This document shows positions 35,180-44,837 of a stretch of DNA of 64,000 bases, piece by piece (the first letter of the stretch is position 1; each line of letters starts with the position of its first letter). The translations under genes and the position numbers were made by a program. This stretch comes from RI-153 sp041391225 (lineage in GTDB: Bacteria; Chloroflexota; Anaerolineae; Caldilineales; Caldilineaceae). The notes below the pieces were generated by a model that was given only the letters and a program-made list of their open reading frames with translations, was not told the DNA's origin and made no database searches. The DNA lies in assembly GCA_041391225.1 (NCBI GenBank), contig JAWKOL010000013.1, positions 105,436-169,435 of the forward strand, read 5' to 3'.

Positions 35180-37713
35180 ATGAACGAAGAGACCACCCTT
35201 CCCCGCAACCAGAAAAATCACCCTGAACCATACTACGCAGATGTAGAGGCAGACGTAGCGCCGGAATGGCCGGACGCCCACTTCGACGACATCCCCATCG
35301 AAGAAGACGATGCGCGCCCGCTTTCCCGACGATGAAGATCGATCCGAAGGCCGTTTACATCACCCTTCGCAGTTAGAAGAGACGGATCTGGCCGCATTCT
35401 TCGGCAACGACGGCCGCTGGCAGGCTTGTTCGATCAATACGAACTGCGCCCAGCCAGTTGCAGATGGCCGAAGCCGCCAAAGAAGCCATCCTGACGCGCA
35501 AGACAGCACTACTCGACGCTTCCACCGGCACCGGCAAGTCCATCGCCTACCTGCTGCCCGCCATCCTCAGCGGACGCACCGTGGTGGTGGCAACAGCCAA
35601 CAAGTCGCTTCAGAATCAGCTTTACACCAAAGACGTCCCCTTCCTCGCCCGGGCGCTGGGGCGGAAGATCAACGCCGTCCTCGTGAAAGGGCGCAGCAAC
35701 TACCTCTGCACCTACAAATGGAGCGCGAAGGACAGGAACAGCAACAGATCGCGCTCTACGACCGTGAAGACGAACAGTACACCTTTCTGCGTTCGTGGAT
35801 CAACGAAACCGAAAGCGGCGACGTCGACGATCTGCCCTTCATGCTCGGCGGCGACCTGCGCGGCCGTGGTTAGCTTCCCCGACGACTGCCTGCAACGCGA
35901 CTGCCGCCACTTCGTCCACAACTGTTTCGTCAACAAGATGCGCGACGCGCCGCCGATGCACAGGTGCTGATCACCAACCATCACCTGCTGCTCAACGCCC
36001 TGGAAGTGGGCGAGGCGGGCTACCGCATGTTGCCGCCCGGCTCGATCTACGTCATCGACGAAGCGCACCAGTTGGAGGCCACCGCCACCTCCGTCTTCGA
36101 GGTCGAGGTGACCAACTATGCCCTGGCGCAGTTGCTCGCCCGCGGCGTCTTCAAAGAGCACGTAGACGCCGAACGCATCGCCGAACTCGATCTACAGAAC
36201 CTATTGGCCTTCAACGAAGTGGAACGGATGAGCAGCGACAACTCCTTCCGCATCGAACACGAACTCCCCGCCATGCAGGAGTTGGTAAGCCAACTGAAGA
36301 CGCTCCACGATGAGCTGACCAAGAACAATCCTTTCAAACAGACCGAAGACAAAAAAGAGACCGAAGAGACCGCAGAAAGCGCGCCCAATACGACATGTCG
36401 CTGACCGCGCGTTCAGTTCGTTGGCGATCAAACTGGCCGTCATCGCTACCGACAGCCGCGACGACGACATGGTGCGCTACGCCGAACGCGTCCATGATCG
36501 GCGGCACGTACGCATGACGATCCACGCCGCGCCCATCGATCCGGCTGAAAGCCTGCGCGAATTTCTCTTCGACGACGAAAAGCGCACGGTGATCTGCACC
36601 AGCGCCACCCTGGCCACCGACGGCAACTTCGAGCACTTCAAACGTCGCTGCGGCGTGGACGGTGAGACCATCGAGCGCGTGCTCCCCGCCGTGTTCGACT
36701 ACCCGAACCAGGCGGTCCTCTACCAGCCCGCCCTGCCCGCCTACGATTGGCGCAACAAAGAAGTCTACTACGACGCCGTTGCCCGCGAGATCGAACGTCT
36801 GCTCGAAGTCAGCCGAGGCCGCGCCCTCTGCCTCTTCACCAATTGGAGCGGACTGCAACAGGTTCACACCCGCCTCAAAGATGAGACAAGCGGCGTTTGC
36901 TGGCCTTTGCAGGCCCAGGGCGACGCACCGCGCAATGCCCTGCTCACCTGGTTCCTCGAAACGCCGCACAGCGTCCTTTTGGCCACGCGCTCGTTCTGGG
37001 AAGGCGTCGACCTGCCCGGCGAGGACCTGAGCCTGGTGGTGTTGGACAAGATGCCCTTCCCCACCCCCAACGATCCGCTGCACAGCGCCCGAATGCAGCG
37101 CCTCGACGCCCAAGCCCAGGGCGCCAGTTTCGGCGAATACATGGTGCCGCTGATGAACCTGACACTGAAACAGGGCTTTGGCCGCCTGATCCGCCGCAGC
37201 AGTGACAGCGGCGTAGTCGCCATCCTCGACGAGCGGCTTTCCAGCAAAGCCTACGGTCGCCGCACCCGCGAAGATCTGCCGCCGGCGCGATTCAGCCGCA
37301 ACTTCCGCGACGTGCATACCTTCTACCGCACAGCGATGGAGAGCCGCGCCGACTTCGCCCTCAATGTACGCGCCTGGGCGGATGTCACGTCGTTGCGCTG
37401 GCGCTGGCAACTCTACCGCCTGCAAGACGGCGCCGGCGACGGCGAAGACGGGTCCACGCGCGCCGACAGCGTCGCCGTGGCGGAGATCGAAGCAGCTGTG
37501 GCTGCCCTGCACAACTTGCGCGCCCGCATCGACCGCGCCGGACGCAAAACCAACAGTTTCGGCGTCGAACTGCGTTGCAGCGCCGAAACGGAAGCCACCC
37601 TGGCGCAGGGCGACTTCAAAGACAGCCTGCGCAAAAAGTGGGTCAACGAATCCTCGGTGTGGGGATCGTTCCACGTGATCGGGCTGCGGCGCAAGGTCGA
37701 TACGACTACCTGA
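35180..37713 (+). pseudogene. dinG: DinG/XPD-like ATP-dependent helicase, frameshifts in the first half
   Basis: An acidic N-terminus (from 35180) leads into a superfamily 2 helicase: LDASTGTGKSIAYLLP (Walker A), VVATANKSLQNQL, VLITNHHLLL, YVIDEAHQLE (DEAH box), ICTSATLATDG, LATRSFWEGVDLPGEDLS (motif V) and GFGRLIRRSSDSG (motif VI). Four cysteines near 35700-35960 (CTYKW, CLQRDC, CFVN) may form the 4Fe-4S cluster of DinG proteins. Frames change at least five times between about 35330 and 36420; from 36420 the frame is clean. DinG helicases unwind DNA:RNA hybrids and stalled-fork structures. Conservation across breaks suggests assembly indels. Confidence 0.85.
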
Positions 37714-37814
37714 GTTTGTGTGGACACGGATCAGAAAAAAACGCGGATTTCCCGTTCTTCTGCTTCGTGTTTTCTACGAATTGGTATTCACAAGAAATCT
37801 TAACCAGCACCAGA

Positions 37815-37835
37815 GCCACCACAACGGTGGCTTTT
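37815..37835 (+). terminator. Terminator after the helicase gene
   Basis: GCCACC-ACAAC-GGTGGC forms a hairpin followed by TTTTG, about 100 bases after the stop at 37713 and 31 bases before the MFS gene. Confidence 0.65.
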
Positions 37836-37866
37836 GTCTCTCCCCCACCCACGGTCAGGACGAACC

Positions 37867-39156
37867 ATGACACAGCCAATCAACACACGCGGCGACAATG
37901 AATACATTGCCTTGGTCCGTGACAACCACAACTACCGTAATCTCTGGCTGGGGCAGGTGGTGAGCCTGCTCGGTGACTGGTTCAACTTGATCGGTTCCGC
38001 CTCTCTCATCGCCGCGTTGACCCAATCGGGCTTCGCCGTGGGCGGTTTGTTTGTGGTGCGGATGTTGGCGCCGTTCCTCGTCAGCCCCCTGGCAGGCGTC
38101 GCCGCGGACCGCTTCGACCGGCGCAAGTTGCTGATCATCACCGACATTCTGCGCGCGGTGATTGTGCTTGGCTTTCTGCTCGTGCGCGACGCAAGCATGG
38201 TCTGGCTACTCTACGTGCTCACAGCGGTGCAATTGGCGATCAGTGGCTTCTTCTTCCCGGCCAAAAACGCGATTCTGCCGGATGTGGTGTCGAAGCGCCA
38301 GTTGGGTGTGGCCAATGCGGTCAGTTCCGCTACCTGGTCGGTGATGTTGGCGCTGGGCGCAGCGCTAGGGGGACTGGTCTCCGGCGCTTTCGGCGTCTAT
38401 GTGGCCTTCATCGTCGATTCGCTGACTTTTGTGATCTCCGCCTTCTTCATCTGGCGCGTCCGCTATGCACATGGGCCAGCGCTCCAGAGCAGCGACAAGA
38501 GCATCGGCGCCGCCCTACGCCAGTACGTCGACGGGCTGCGTTATCTCGGCGGCGAGAAGGACATCCTGGCCATCTCGCTACAAAAGGCGGCCATCTCGCT
38601 CACCACATCCGGCCCGTTCCAGGTGATCCAGGTGGTGATCGCCGAACAGCTATTCGTGATCGGGCGGGGCGGCGGCATCAGCCTGGGCATCCTCTACACT
38701 GCCGTAGGCGTGGGCACAGGACTCGGCCCCATCGTGGCCCGTCGCTTCACCGGGGACCGCGACCGCGCCCTGCGCCATGCCATCGCCTGGTCATACGCCA
38801 TCACGGCGGTGGGCCTGCTGCTCACCGTGCCGCTGACCGGCCTCGGCCTGGTGACGTTGGGGACATTCCTGCGTGGCTTCGGTGGGGGGATCGGCTGGGT
38901 CTTTTCCACCCAACTCCTCTTCCAGAGTGTGCCGGATCAGGTGCGCGGACGTGTCTTCTCCACTGAGTTTGCCATGTTCAGTCTGGCGTCGGCCATCGCC
39001 GCTGCCTGGGCAGGTGCTGCCCTGGATTCGCCACTGGGCATCGCCGGCGCCATCTGGCTCATGTTCATCCTCAATCTTGTCCCCGCGGCGGCGTGGACGT
39101 GGTGGACGTTGCGCAAACGCGGCGCGCAGCCGGCCGCAAAGCCGATTGGAGATTGA
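37867..39156 (+). CDS. MFS efflux transporter
   Basis: This 429-residue protein has about 12 membrane helices. The N-terminal NYRNLWLGQVVSLLGDWFN and the loop 2-3 motif GVAADRFDRRKLLII are typical of the MFS_3/EntS-like exporter group (siderophore or drug efflux). The central loop is hydrophilic. The ATG at 37867 removes a 5' extension that lacks homology. It is followed two bases later by the GTG of the PPC-like gene. Substrate is unknown. Confidence 0.85.
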   Translation: MTQPINTRGDNEYIALVRDNHNYRNLWLGQVVSLLGDWFNLIGSASLIAALTQSGFAVGGLFVVRMLAPFLVSPLAGVAADRFDRRKLLIITDILRAVIVLGFLLVRDASMVWLLYVLTAVQLAISGFFFPAKNAILPDVVSKRQLGVANAVSSATWSVMLALGAALGGLVSGAFGVYVAFIVDSLTFVISAFFIWRVRYAHGPALQSSDKSIGAALRQYVDGLRYLGGEKDILAISLQKAAISLTTSGPFQVIQVVIAEQLFVIGRGGGISLGILYTAVGVGTGLGPIVARRFTGDRDRALRHAIAWSYAITAVGLLLTVPLTGLGLVTLGTFLRGFGGGIGWVFSTQLLFQSVPDQVRGRVFSTEFAMFSLASAIAAAWAGAALDSPLGIAGAIWLMFILNLVPAAAWTWWTLRKRGAQPAAKPIGD

Positions 39157-39158
39157 AC

Positions 39159-40310
39159 GTGAAGCAGGGATCGACGTTGAAGCATGTGAGAAGTTGGTTA
39201 TTGGCAATCTGCGCGCTGTGTACCCTGGCGCTGGGGACCGTCACCTGGGTGGCGGCGCAGGAGGGGACTCCGCCCGCGCTGGTTGAGTCTTCGCGGGTGA
39301 GCGGCACGCTGGATGCGCCCTTTGACAAGGACTACCTGGTGCTGCGTGTGGTTGGGCAACGCCGCCCGCTGACGCTCGTGATGGATTATGTCCCCCAGGG
39401 CCGCTGGGAACTGGACGACCGCATGGGCTTCTTCGTCTTCGATCCGCTGGGCTTCGACGCCTACCTCAACCGCGGCATCGGCGGTGCGCTGTCGGTGGCG
39501 TCCGGCGTGGCGCTGCCGGGGACGCCGCGCCGCCTCCAGGCCACGATTCTCCAGCCCAATCGCGACATCTTCTACATCGTCGTCTACAACGATTCGCCGC
39601 TACCGATGAACTACGTCCTCACGGCGCAGAACGGGCTGATCTCGGATCAGATCGGTGGCCAGATCGTCGACGTCTACAACCCACCGCTCGGTGACGCTGG
39701 TCAGGCGCCGTTGATCGTCGTCCCCGCGCCGACGGCCAGCCCAACGCCCACGTTGCCGCCACGGCGTCTGCTGTCGATCTCCGATGCGCTCACAGGCCGC
39801 TACGACAGCAATTTCCACGAGTTGCGTGTGTTAGATCGCAATGTCCCTGTACGCCTGGAAATGACCTACGATCCGCCGGAGCAGTTCTTGCAGGACAAGG
39901 GGCTGGAATTCAACGTTTTCACCGATCACCAACTGCGCGTGCTGCTGCGCGACGAGATCCTGCCCTGGCGCGCGGAGGACATGACCGAAGGTCACCTCAC
40001 CATCGAGCCGGACGGTCGCTATGTCTGGCGCGCCGAGATCATGGATCCCTACGATCAGTACACCGTCGTGGTTAGCCAGTATCGATATTCACTGCTGTGG
40101 CTGGGCTATCGCCTCACCGCCGAGAATGCCGTCTTCCTGCGCCCGAGCGAGGCGCCCACCGTCACCCCCACGCCGATGGTGAGCGGCGGTGGTCCGTTCA
40201 TTGTGGTGGAAGTAGAGAAACGCCCAACAGTCACGCCGATCCCTACAGTCACGCCCTTCCCCACGCCTACAGTGGAGAGCCCGTTGCCGACGCCAACCGA
40301 GACGCCGTAA
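39159..40310 (+). CDS. Secreted protein with two PPC-like beta domains
   Basis: This 383-residue protein begins at a GTG with GGAG at 39148-39151. A signal peptide (LLAICALCTLALGTVTWVAA) precedes two beta domains of about 130 residues (about 45-180 and 205-335), sharing FDKDYLVLRV/SNFHELRVLD, LVMDYVPQGRWELDD/LEMTYDPPEQFLQDKG and FYIVVYND/YTVVVSQY. The tail is Pro/Thr-rich. The domains match those of the frameshifted gene at 33135 and resemble pre-peptidase C-terminal (PPC) domains. No catalytic part was found; a surface structural role is likely. Confidence 0.7.
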   Translation: MKQGSTLKHVRSWLLAICALCTLALGTVTWVAAQEGTPPALVESSRVSGTLDAPFDKDYLVLRVVGQRRPLTLVMDYVPQGRWELDDRMGFFVFDPLGFDAYLNRGIGGALSVASGVALPGTPRRLQATILQPNRDIFYIVVYNDSPLPMNYVLTAQNGLISDQIGGQIVDVYNPPLGDAGQAPLIVVPAPTASPTPTLPPRRLLSISDALTGRYDSNFHELRVLDRNVPVRLEMTYDPPEQFLQDKGLEFNVFTDHQLRVLLRDEILPWRAEDMTEGHLTIEPDGRYVWRAEIMDPYDQYTVVVSQYRYSLLWLGYRLTAENAVFLRPSEAPTVTPTPMVSGGGPFIVVEVEKRPTVTPIPTVTPFPTPTVESPLPTPTETP

Positions 40311-40411
40311 GCGAGTGCAGAGCGGCGCAGGCGAATTTCAGAAACGCAACCAGATCCAATCGCTTAATCACCCAATCTCTTCTCCCTAATCACCAGTCAC
40401 CAATCACAACT

Positions 40412-40963
40412 ATGACGACCAATCGCCTCACTCGCGTCGTCGTCGTCGGCACCAGTGGATCGGGCAAGACGACACTGGCGCGCAACATCGCTCACATGCT
40501 CGACATGCCACACATCGAACTGGACGCCATCCACTGGGGACCGAACTGGACACCGCTGGAAACGCCCATCCTACAGCAACTGGTGGCGGAAAGGGTCAGC
40601 GCCGAACGCTGGGCGTTGGACGGCAACTACCGGCACCTACGCGACATCGTCTGGCGGCGCGCCACCACCCTGATCTGGCTGGACTATCCCTTCTGGCTGG
40701 TCATGTGGCGTATCGTCAGCCGCACGTTCTTGCGCGCCTTGGGCCACCAGGAACTGTGGAACGGCAATCGCGAGAGCATCCGGCAGGGCTTTTTCAGCCG
40801 CAATTCGGTGATCTTGTGGTCGTTCAACACCTATCACCGCCGTCGCAAGGAATACCCGGTCCTGCTTCAGCAGCCCGAATACGCGCACCTCAATGTCATC
40901 ATCCACCATTCCCCTGCCGAAACGAAGCGTTGGCTGTCTACGTTGAAGAGCCAGAGCAAGTGA
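40412..40963 (+). CDS. Adenylate-kinase-like P-loop protein (FlaR/topology modulation type)
   Basis: This 183-residue protein has Walker A VVVVGTSGSGKTTLARN at the N-terminus, then MPHIELDAIHWGPNW, WALDGNYRHLRDIVWRRA and TLIWLDYPFWLVMWRI, the blocks of the FlaR/DNA-topology-modulation family, which are P-loop kinases of uncertain substrate. The short start ATG at 40412 follows an array of CACCAGTCACCAATCAC words and lacks a clear ribosome site. It is a single gene with no clear partner. Confidence 0.8.
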   Translation: MTTNRLTRVVVVGTSGSGKTTLARNIAHMLDMPHIELDAIHWGPNWTPLETPILQQLVAERVSAERWALDGNYRHLRDIVWRRATTLIWLDYPFWLVMWRIVSRTFLRALGHQELWNGNRESIRQGFFSRNSVILWSFNTYHRRRKEYPVLLQQPEYAHLNVIIHHSPAETKRWLSTLKSQSK

Positions 40964-41110
40964 TGTCAGCCGTTTTCCCTCCTTGAATTGCACCCCCTTT
41001 CGCGGTCGGGCTGGACATGCGGCGCACTTTCCGTCAAAATATGACATATGGGGCAGCGAGAAGCTTCATAGATCAATGATATGATCTCGCAGGAAAGGAA
41101 AAACATCCCC

Positions 41111-41428
41111 ATGCGCGAAATCCTACCTGATCTGGCACGCTGGCGGGCGCAGGGCAAAGACGTGGCGCTGGCAACCGTGGTGAAGGTCTACGGCTCCGCG
41201 CCGCGCCCTTTGGGATCGAAGATGGCCGTCAGCGCCGATGGCGAGATGATCGGCTCCGTCAGTGGCGGCTGTGTGGAAGGCGCCGTGATCCAAGAAGCAC
41301 TGGCAGTGCTGGCCCAACGCACGCCTAAACTCGTCCCCTTCGGCATCAGCGACGAATCGGCCTGGGAAGTCGGCCTGGCCTGTGGCGGCGTCATCGAGGT
41401 GTATGTCGAACCGCTTGATTGGGATTGA
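41111..41428 (+). CDS. XdhC/CoxI family protein, N-terminal domain only
   Basis: This 105-residue protein has the XdhC N-terminal domain: LARWRAQGKDVALATVVKVYGSAPRPLG, a long SVSGGCVEGAVIQEAL stretch with the conserved GGCVEG, and an ending at GLACGGVIEVYVEPL. In full XdhC this is followed by a Rossmann domain, which here is encoded separately at 42555. XdhC proteins deliver sulfurated molybdenum cofactor to xanthine-dehydrogenase/CODH-type enzymes. The ATG at 41111 has AAAGGAAAA upstream; an ATG at 41081 is possible. Confidence 0.85.
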   Translation: MREILPDLARWRAQGKDVALATVVKVYGSAPRPLGSKMAVSADGEMIGSVSGGCVEGAVIQEALAVLAQRTPKLVPFGISDESAWEVGLACGGVIEVYVEPLDWD

Positions 41429-41552
41429 CCGTGTCATCTCTGGCGTGCGTGATTCGTAATGCGTAACCCAGAGCAGAAACGCCCAACGATGATATTACGT
41501 CGACAAGTACGCATTATGAATTACGATTATTCCAACAGGAGGACCCCCTAAC

Positions 41553-42548
41553 ATGTCAAAACCAAAGAAATCCGACAACAAGCCCGGCGGGCATCGTCGC
41601 GCCGGCAAACCCAACAGCGGCAACGAGGAAAAAGCGGGGCCGCCTCAGCCCATGAGCCGATTGGATCTGGAAAAGCAGATGGCGGAATTGGGCAAGCTGC
41701 TCAACGAGCAGGATTTCCAGTCGCTCGACGACGTCAACGACTTCCTCAGCGGCCTCATGGCCGAGGAAGACGGCATCATGCCCACGCGCAACCCCGAAAC
41801 GCCCCTGGAGAAAGCCCAGGAGATCATTTGGGAAGCGATGGAGACCGAGAATCCGCTCAAGGCAATCCGATTGGCCCAGAAAGCGCTGAAGACCTCCGCT
41901 GACTGTGTCGATGCCTACCTGCTCTTGGCCGATCTGCAAGCCGAATCGCTGGAAGAAGCCTACGAACTCACGCAACAGGCCGTCGCCGCGGGTGAACGCG
42001 CCCTGGGCGCAGAGATGTTCGAGGAAAACCGCGGACATTTCTGGCTCATCGTAGAAACGCGCCCCTACATGCGCGCCCGCCTACAACTGGGGCAGATGCT
42101 GTGGCAGCTGGGCCGCCCCAGCGAGGCCATCGAACAGTACAGGGAACTGCTCGAACTCAACCCCAACGACAATCAGGGTGTGCGCTATGGGCTGCTCATC
42201 TCGTTGATGCAGATGTGTCGCGATGAAGAAGCGGCCGAACTTATCGCTCAGTTCGACGATGACGCCTTCGCCGTTTGGAACTACAATCGCGCCCTGCTCA
42301 CCTTCCGTCAACACGGGCGCGGGCCGGAAGCCGACGCCGCCCTCAACGCAGCCTTGGATGTCAACGAATACGTACCCGACTATCTGCTGGGCTACGCGGA
42401 CATGCCTTTCGATGATGACATGCCCGACATGCACGGCTGGGGCGACGAGGCCGAGGCGATCCTGTACACGGCACAGGCGATGGTGATCTGGCTACAAACA
42501 CCCGGCGCACAGATGTGGCTCGCCGAACGCTACGACGCACTGGACTAG
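41553..42548 (+). CDS. TPR (ST7-like) protein
   Basis: This 331-residue protein starts after a strong GGAGG site. It has a charged N-terminus, then tetratricopeptide-like helices (KAIRLAQKALKTSADCVDAY, ARLQLGQMLWQLGRPSEAIE, QYRELLELNPNDNQGVRYGL) typical of ST7-related TPR proteins of bacteria. TPRs mediate protein contacts. It lies between the two halves of the XdhC system, six bases before the second half, which suggests a shared transcript, but a role in molybdoenzyme maturation is only inferred. Confidence 0.75.
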   Translation: MSKPKKSDNKPGGHRRAGKPNSGNEEKAGPPQPMSRLDLEKQMAELGKLLNEQDFQSLDDVNDFLSGLMAEEDGIMPTRNPETPLEKAQEIIWEAMETENPLKAIRLAQKALKTSADCVDAYLLLADLQAESLEEAYELTQQAVAAGERALGAEMFEENRGHFWLIVETRPYMRARLQLGQMLWQLGRPSEAIEQYRELLELNPNDNQGVRYGLLISLMQMCRDEEAAELIAQFDDDAFAVWNYNRALLTFRQHGRGPEADAALNAALDVNEYVPDYLLGYADMPFDDDMPDMHGWGDEAEAILYTAQAMVIWLQTPGAQMWLAERYDALD

Positions 42549-42554
42549 GCAGCG

Positions 42555-43298
42555 GTGTCGTCGATCTACGCACAACTGGCGCAGGCCATCGCATCCGATG
42601 AATTGGTCGCCGTGGCGACGGTGCTCAGCGGCCCCCGTACAGGACAGAAGATCCTGGTGCGCGCCGACGGCAGCATCGCAGGCAGTCTGGGTGATGCGGC
42701 GCTGGATGCCGAAGTCATCGAGCGCACGCAACAGGCCATGCAGCGCCAGCAGTGTGATCGCTTCACCCTGTCCACGCCGACCGAGGCATCGCCCGGCGAA
42801 CTCTTCGTCGACGTGCATGTGCCGCCGCCCACGCTGATCATCGTGGGCGCGGTACACATCGCCATCCCGCTGGTCACCTTTGCCAAGACGCTGGGCTTTC
42901 GCACCATCGTGCTCGACGCCCGCACGGCCTTCGCCACCCAGGAACGCTTCGCCCACGCCGACGAACTCGTCATCGGCTGGCCCGCGGATCGAATGGCTGA
43001 ACGCCGTCTCAACGAGACCACCTACGTCGTCACCCTGACCCACGACGACAAATTGGACAACCCGGCCCTCGTCGTCGCGTTGAACCATCCTGTCCGCTAC
43101 GTCGGCGCGCTGGGATCGAGACGCACCCACGCCAAGCGTGTGGCCGCCCTCAAAGAAGACGGCCTCACCGACGCCCAAATCGCCCGCATCCACGCCCCCA
43201 TCGGCCTCGATCTTGGCGGACGTAGCCCGGAGGAGATTGCGCTGGCGATACTGGCGGAGATTGTTACGGTCAAGAATGGAGAGGCGAAGAGGCGATGA
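42555..43298 (+). CDS. XdhC family protein, with Rossmann domain
   Basis: This 247-residue protein begins at a GTG. It has a short N-terminal XdhC-like part (ELVAVATVLSGPRTGQKILV) and the C-terminal Rossmann domain: PTLIIVGAVHIAIPLVTFAK, RTIVLDARTAFATQERF, YVVTLTHDDKLDNPAL, YVGALGSRRTHAKRVAAL and PIGLDLGGRSPEEIALAIL. This domain supports handling of the molybdenum cofactor. The N-terminal partner is the gene at 41111. The last residues (GEAKRR then TGA) lie in a GGCGAAGAGGCGA repeat word. No molybdenum hydroxylase genes are in the window. Confidence 0.88.
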   Translation: MSSIYAQLAQAIASDELVAVATVLSGPRTGQKILVRADGSIAGSLGDAALDAEVIERTQQAMQRQQCDRFTLSTPTEASPGELFVDVHVPPPTLIIVGAVHIAIPLVTFAKTLGFRTIVLDARTAFATQERFAHADELVIGWPADRMAERRLNETTYVVTLTHDDKLDNPALVVALNHPVRYVGALGSRRTHAKRVAALKEDGLTDAQIARIHAPIGLDLGGRSPEEIALAILAEIVTVKNGEAKRR

Positions 43299-43345
43299 TT
43301 CGATGATGCGAATTGTAAACCGTCTCTTCGCTTCTTCGCCTCCCC
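43279..43345. repeat. Palindrome of GAGGCGAAGAGGCG words overlapping a gene end
   Basis: GGAGAGGCGAAGAGGCG on the left pairs with CGCTTCTTCGCCTCCC on the right. The left arm supplies the C-terminal codons and stop of the XdhC gene. Confidence 0.6.
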
Positions 43346-43379
43346 TGCCCACCAACCTACTCTGGAAGAGACAACACCT

Positions 43380-44828
43380 ATGCCCACCCACCCGATCCTC
43401 CCCGCCCTCCAAGCCGTCTTCCCCGCCGAGCGGCTGCTGACCAACGCGGCGCAGATGACAGCGTATGAGTCCGACGCGCTGACGGCGTTTCGGCAGCGTC
43501 CGGCCGCCGTGGTGATCCCCGAAAGCCAGGACGAGGTGATCCGCACCGTGCGCTTGTGCCACGAGCACGACATCCCCTTTGTGGCGCGGGGAAGCGGCAC
43601 CAGCCTGTCCGGCGGATCGCTGCCTGTGGCCGAGGGCGTGGTCATCGCGCTCAATCGGCTCAACCGCATCCTGCGCCTCGACCCCGACGAACGCGTCGCC
43701 GTGGTCGAACCGGGCGTGATCAACCTGGCCGTGTCCCAGGCCGCCGCGCCGCACGGACTCTACTACGCGCCTGATCCGTCCAGCCAGCCCATCTGCACCA
43801 TCGGCGGCAACGTGGCCTTCAACTCCGGCGGCGCGCACTGCCTCAAATACGGCATGACCAGCAACCATGTCCTCGGAATCAAGGCTGTGCTGGCCGACGG
43901 CGAAGTCGTGACGATGGGCGGCGACAGCCTGGACAGCGTCGGGCCGGATCTCACCGGTCTTTTCGTGGGCAGCGAAGGACTCTTCGGCGTGGCGCTGGAG
44001 ATCACCCTGCGCCTGCTGCCCATCCCTGCTGTCTACCGCACGGTGTTGGCGTCGTACAGCAGCCTGCAAGCCGCGGGGGACGCTGTCTCCGCAGTGGTGG
44101 CGTCGGGGCTGTTGCCCGGCGCGATGGAGATCATGGACAAGCTGGCGATCAAAGCCGCCGAAGTCGGCGCAAAAGCCGGCTACCCACAGGACGCCGAAGC
44201 CCTCGTCATCGTGGAATTGGAGGGCGAAACCGAAGCCGTTGAGGCCGAATTCGCCCAACTGCTCCAGGTGATGGAAAGCACCGACGCCGGCGAAGTGCGT
44301 ATCGCCCAGAACGCCGACGAACGCGCCCGCATCTGGAAAGGACGCAAAGCCGCCTTCTCCGCCGTGGGCCGCCTCGCCCCCGACTACATCGTGCAAGACG
44401 GCGTGGTGCCGCGCAGCAAACTGGGCGAAGCGCTGGCCGAAATTGACCGCCTCAGCCGCCAATACGACATCCAGGTCGCCAACGTCTTCCACGCCGGCGA
44501 CGGCAACCTGCACCCGCTGATCCTCTTCGACGGGCGCGTGGAAGGCGCATTGGAGCGCGCCGAAGAGCTGGCCGGCGAAATCATCAAACTCTGCATCGAT
44601 CTGGGCGGCTCCATCACCGGTGAACACGGCGTGGGCATGGAAAAACGCGCCTACATGCCGCAACAGTTCGGTGAATTGGAAATGGAGATGATGGAAACCC
44701 TACGCCGGGCCATCGACCCCAAGCAGATCGCCAACCGCGGCAAGATGCTGCCCATCGGCGAGGCCCCGGCCCTCCACCAGCGCGGACCCCATCCACTCGA
44801 AGCAGCGGGTGTGATCTATCGTGAATAG
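43380..44828 (+). CDS. glcD: Glycolate oxidase subunit GlcD (FAD-linked)
   Basis: This 482-residue protein has a PCMH-type FAD-binding domain (VARGSGTSLSGGSLPVAEGV, ICTIGGNVAFNSGGAHCLKY) and a C-terminal FAD-oxidase domain ending VFHAGDGNLHPLILFD and GSITGEHGVGMEKRAYM. This is the catalytic subunit family of glycolate/D-lactate dehydrogenases. GlcE and GlcF homologues follow on the same strand, interrupted only by a phosphodiesterase gene. The complex oxidises glycolate to glyoxylate; a hydroxyacid dehydrogenase (glyoxylate-reductase type) is encoded at 51.8 kb. Confidence 0.88.
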   Translation: MPTHPILPALQAVFPAERLLTNAAQMTAYESDALTAFRQRPAAVVIPESQDEVIRTVRLCHEHDIPFVARGSGTSLSGGSLPVAEGVVIALNRLNRILRLDPDERVAVVEPGVINLAVSQAAAPHGLYYAPDPSSQPICTIGGNVAFNSGGAHCLKYGMTSNHVLGIKAVLADGEVVTMGGDSLDSVGPDLTGLFVGSEGLFGVALEITLRLLPIPAVYRTVLASYSSLQAAGDAVSAVVASGLLPGAMEIMDKLAIKAAEVGAKAGYPQDAEALVIVELEGETEAVEAEFAQLLQVMESTDAGEVRIAQNADERARIWKGRKAAFSAVGRLAPDYIVQDGVVPRSKLGEALAEIDRLSRQYDIQVANVFHAGDGNLHPLILFDGRVEGALERAEELAGEIIKLCIDLGGSITGEHGVGMEKRAYMPQQFGELEMEMMETLRRAIDPKQIANRGKMLPIGEAPALHQRGPHPLEAAGVIYRE

Positions 44829-44837
44829 ACGTCAACC

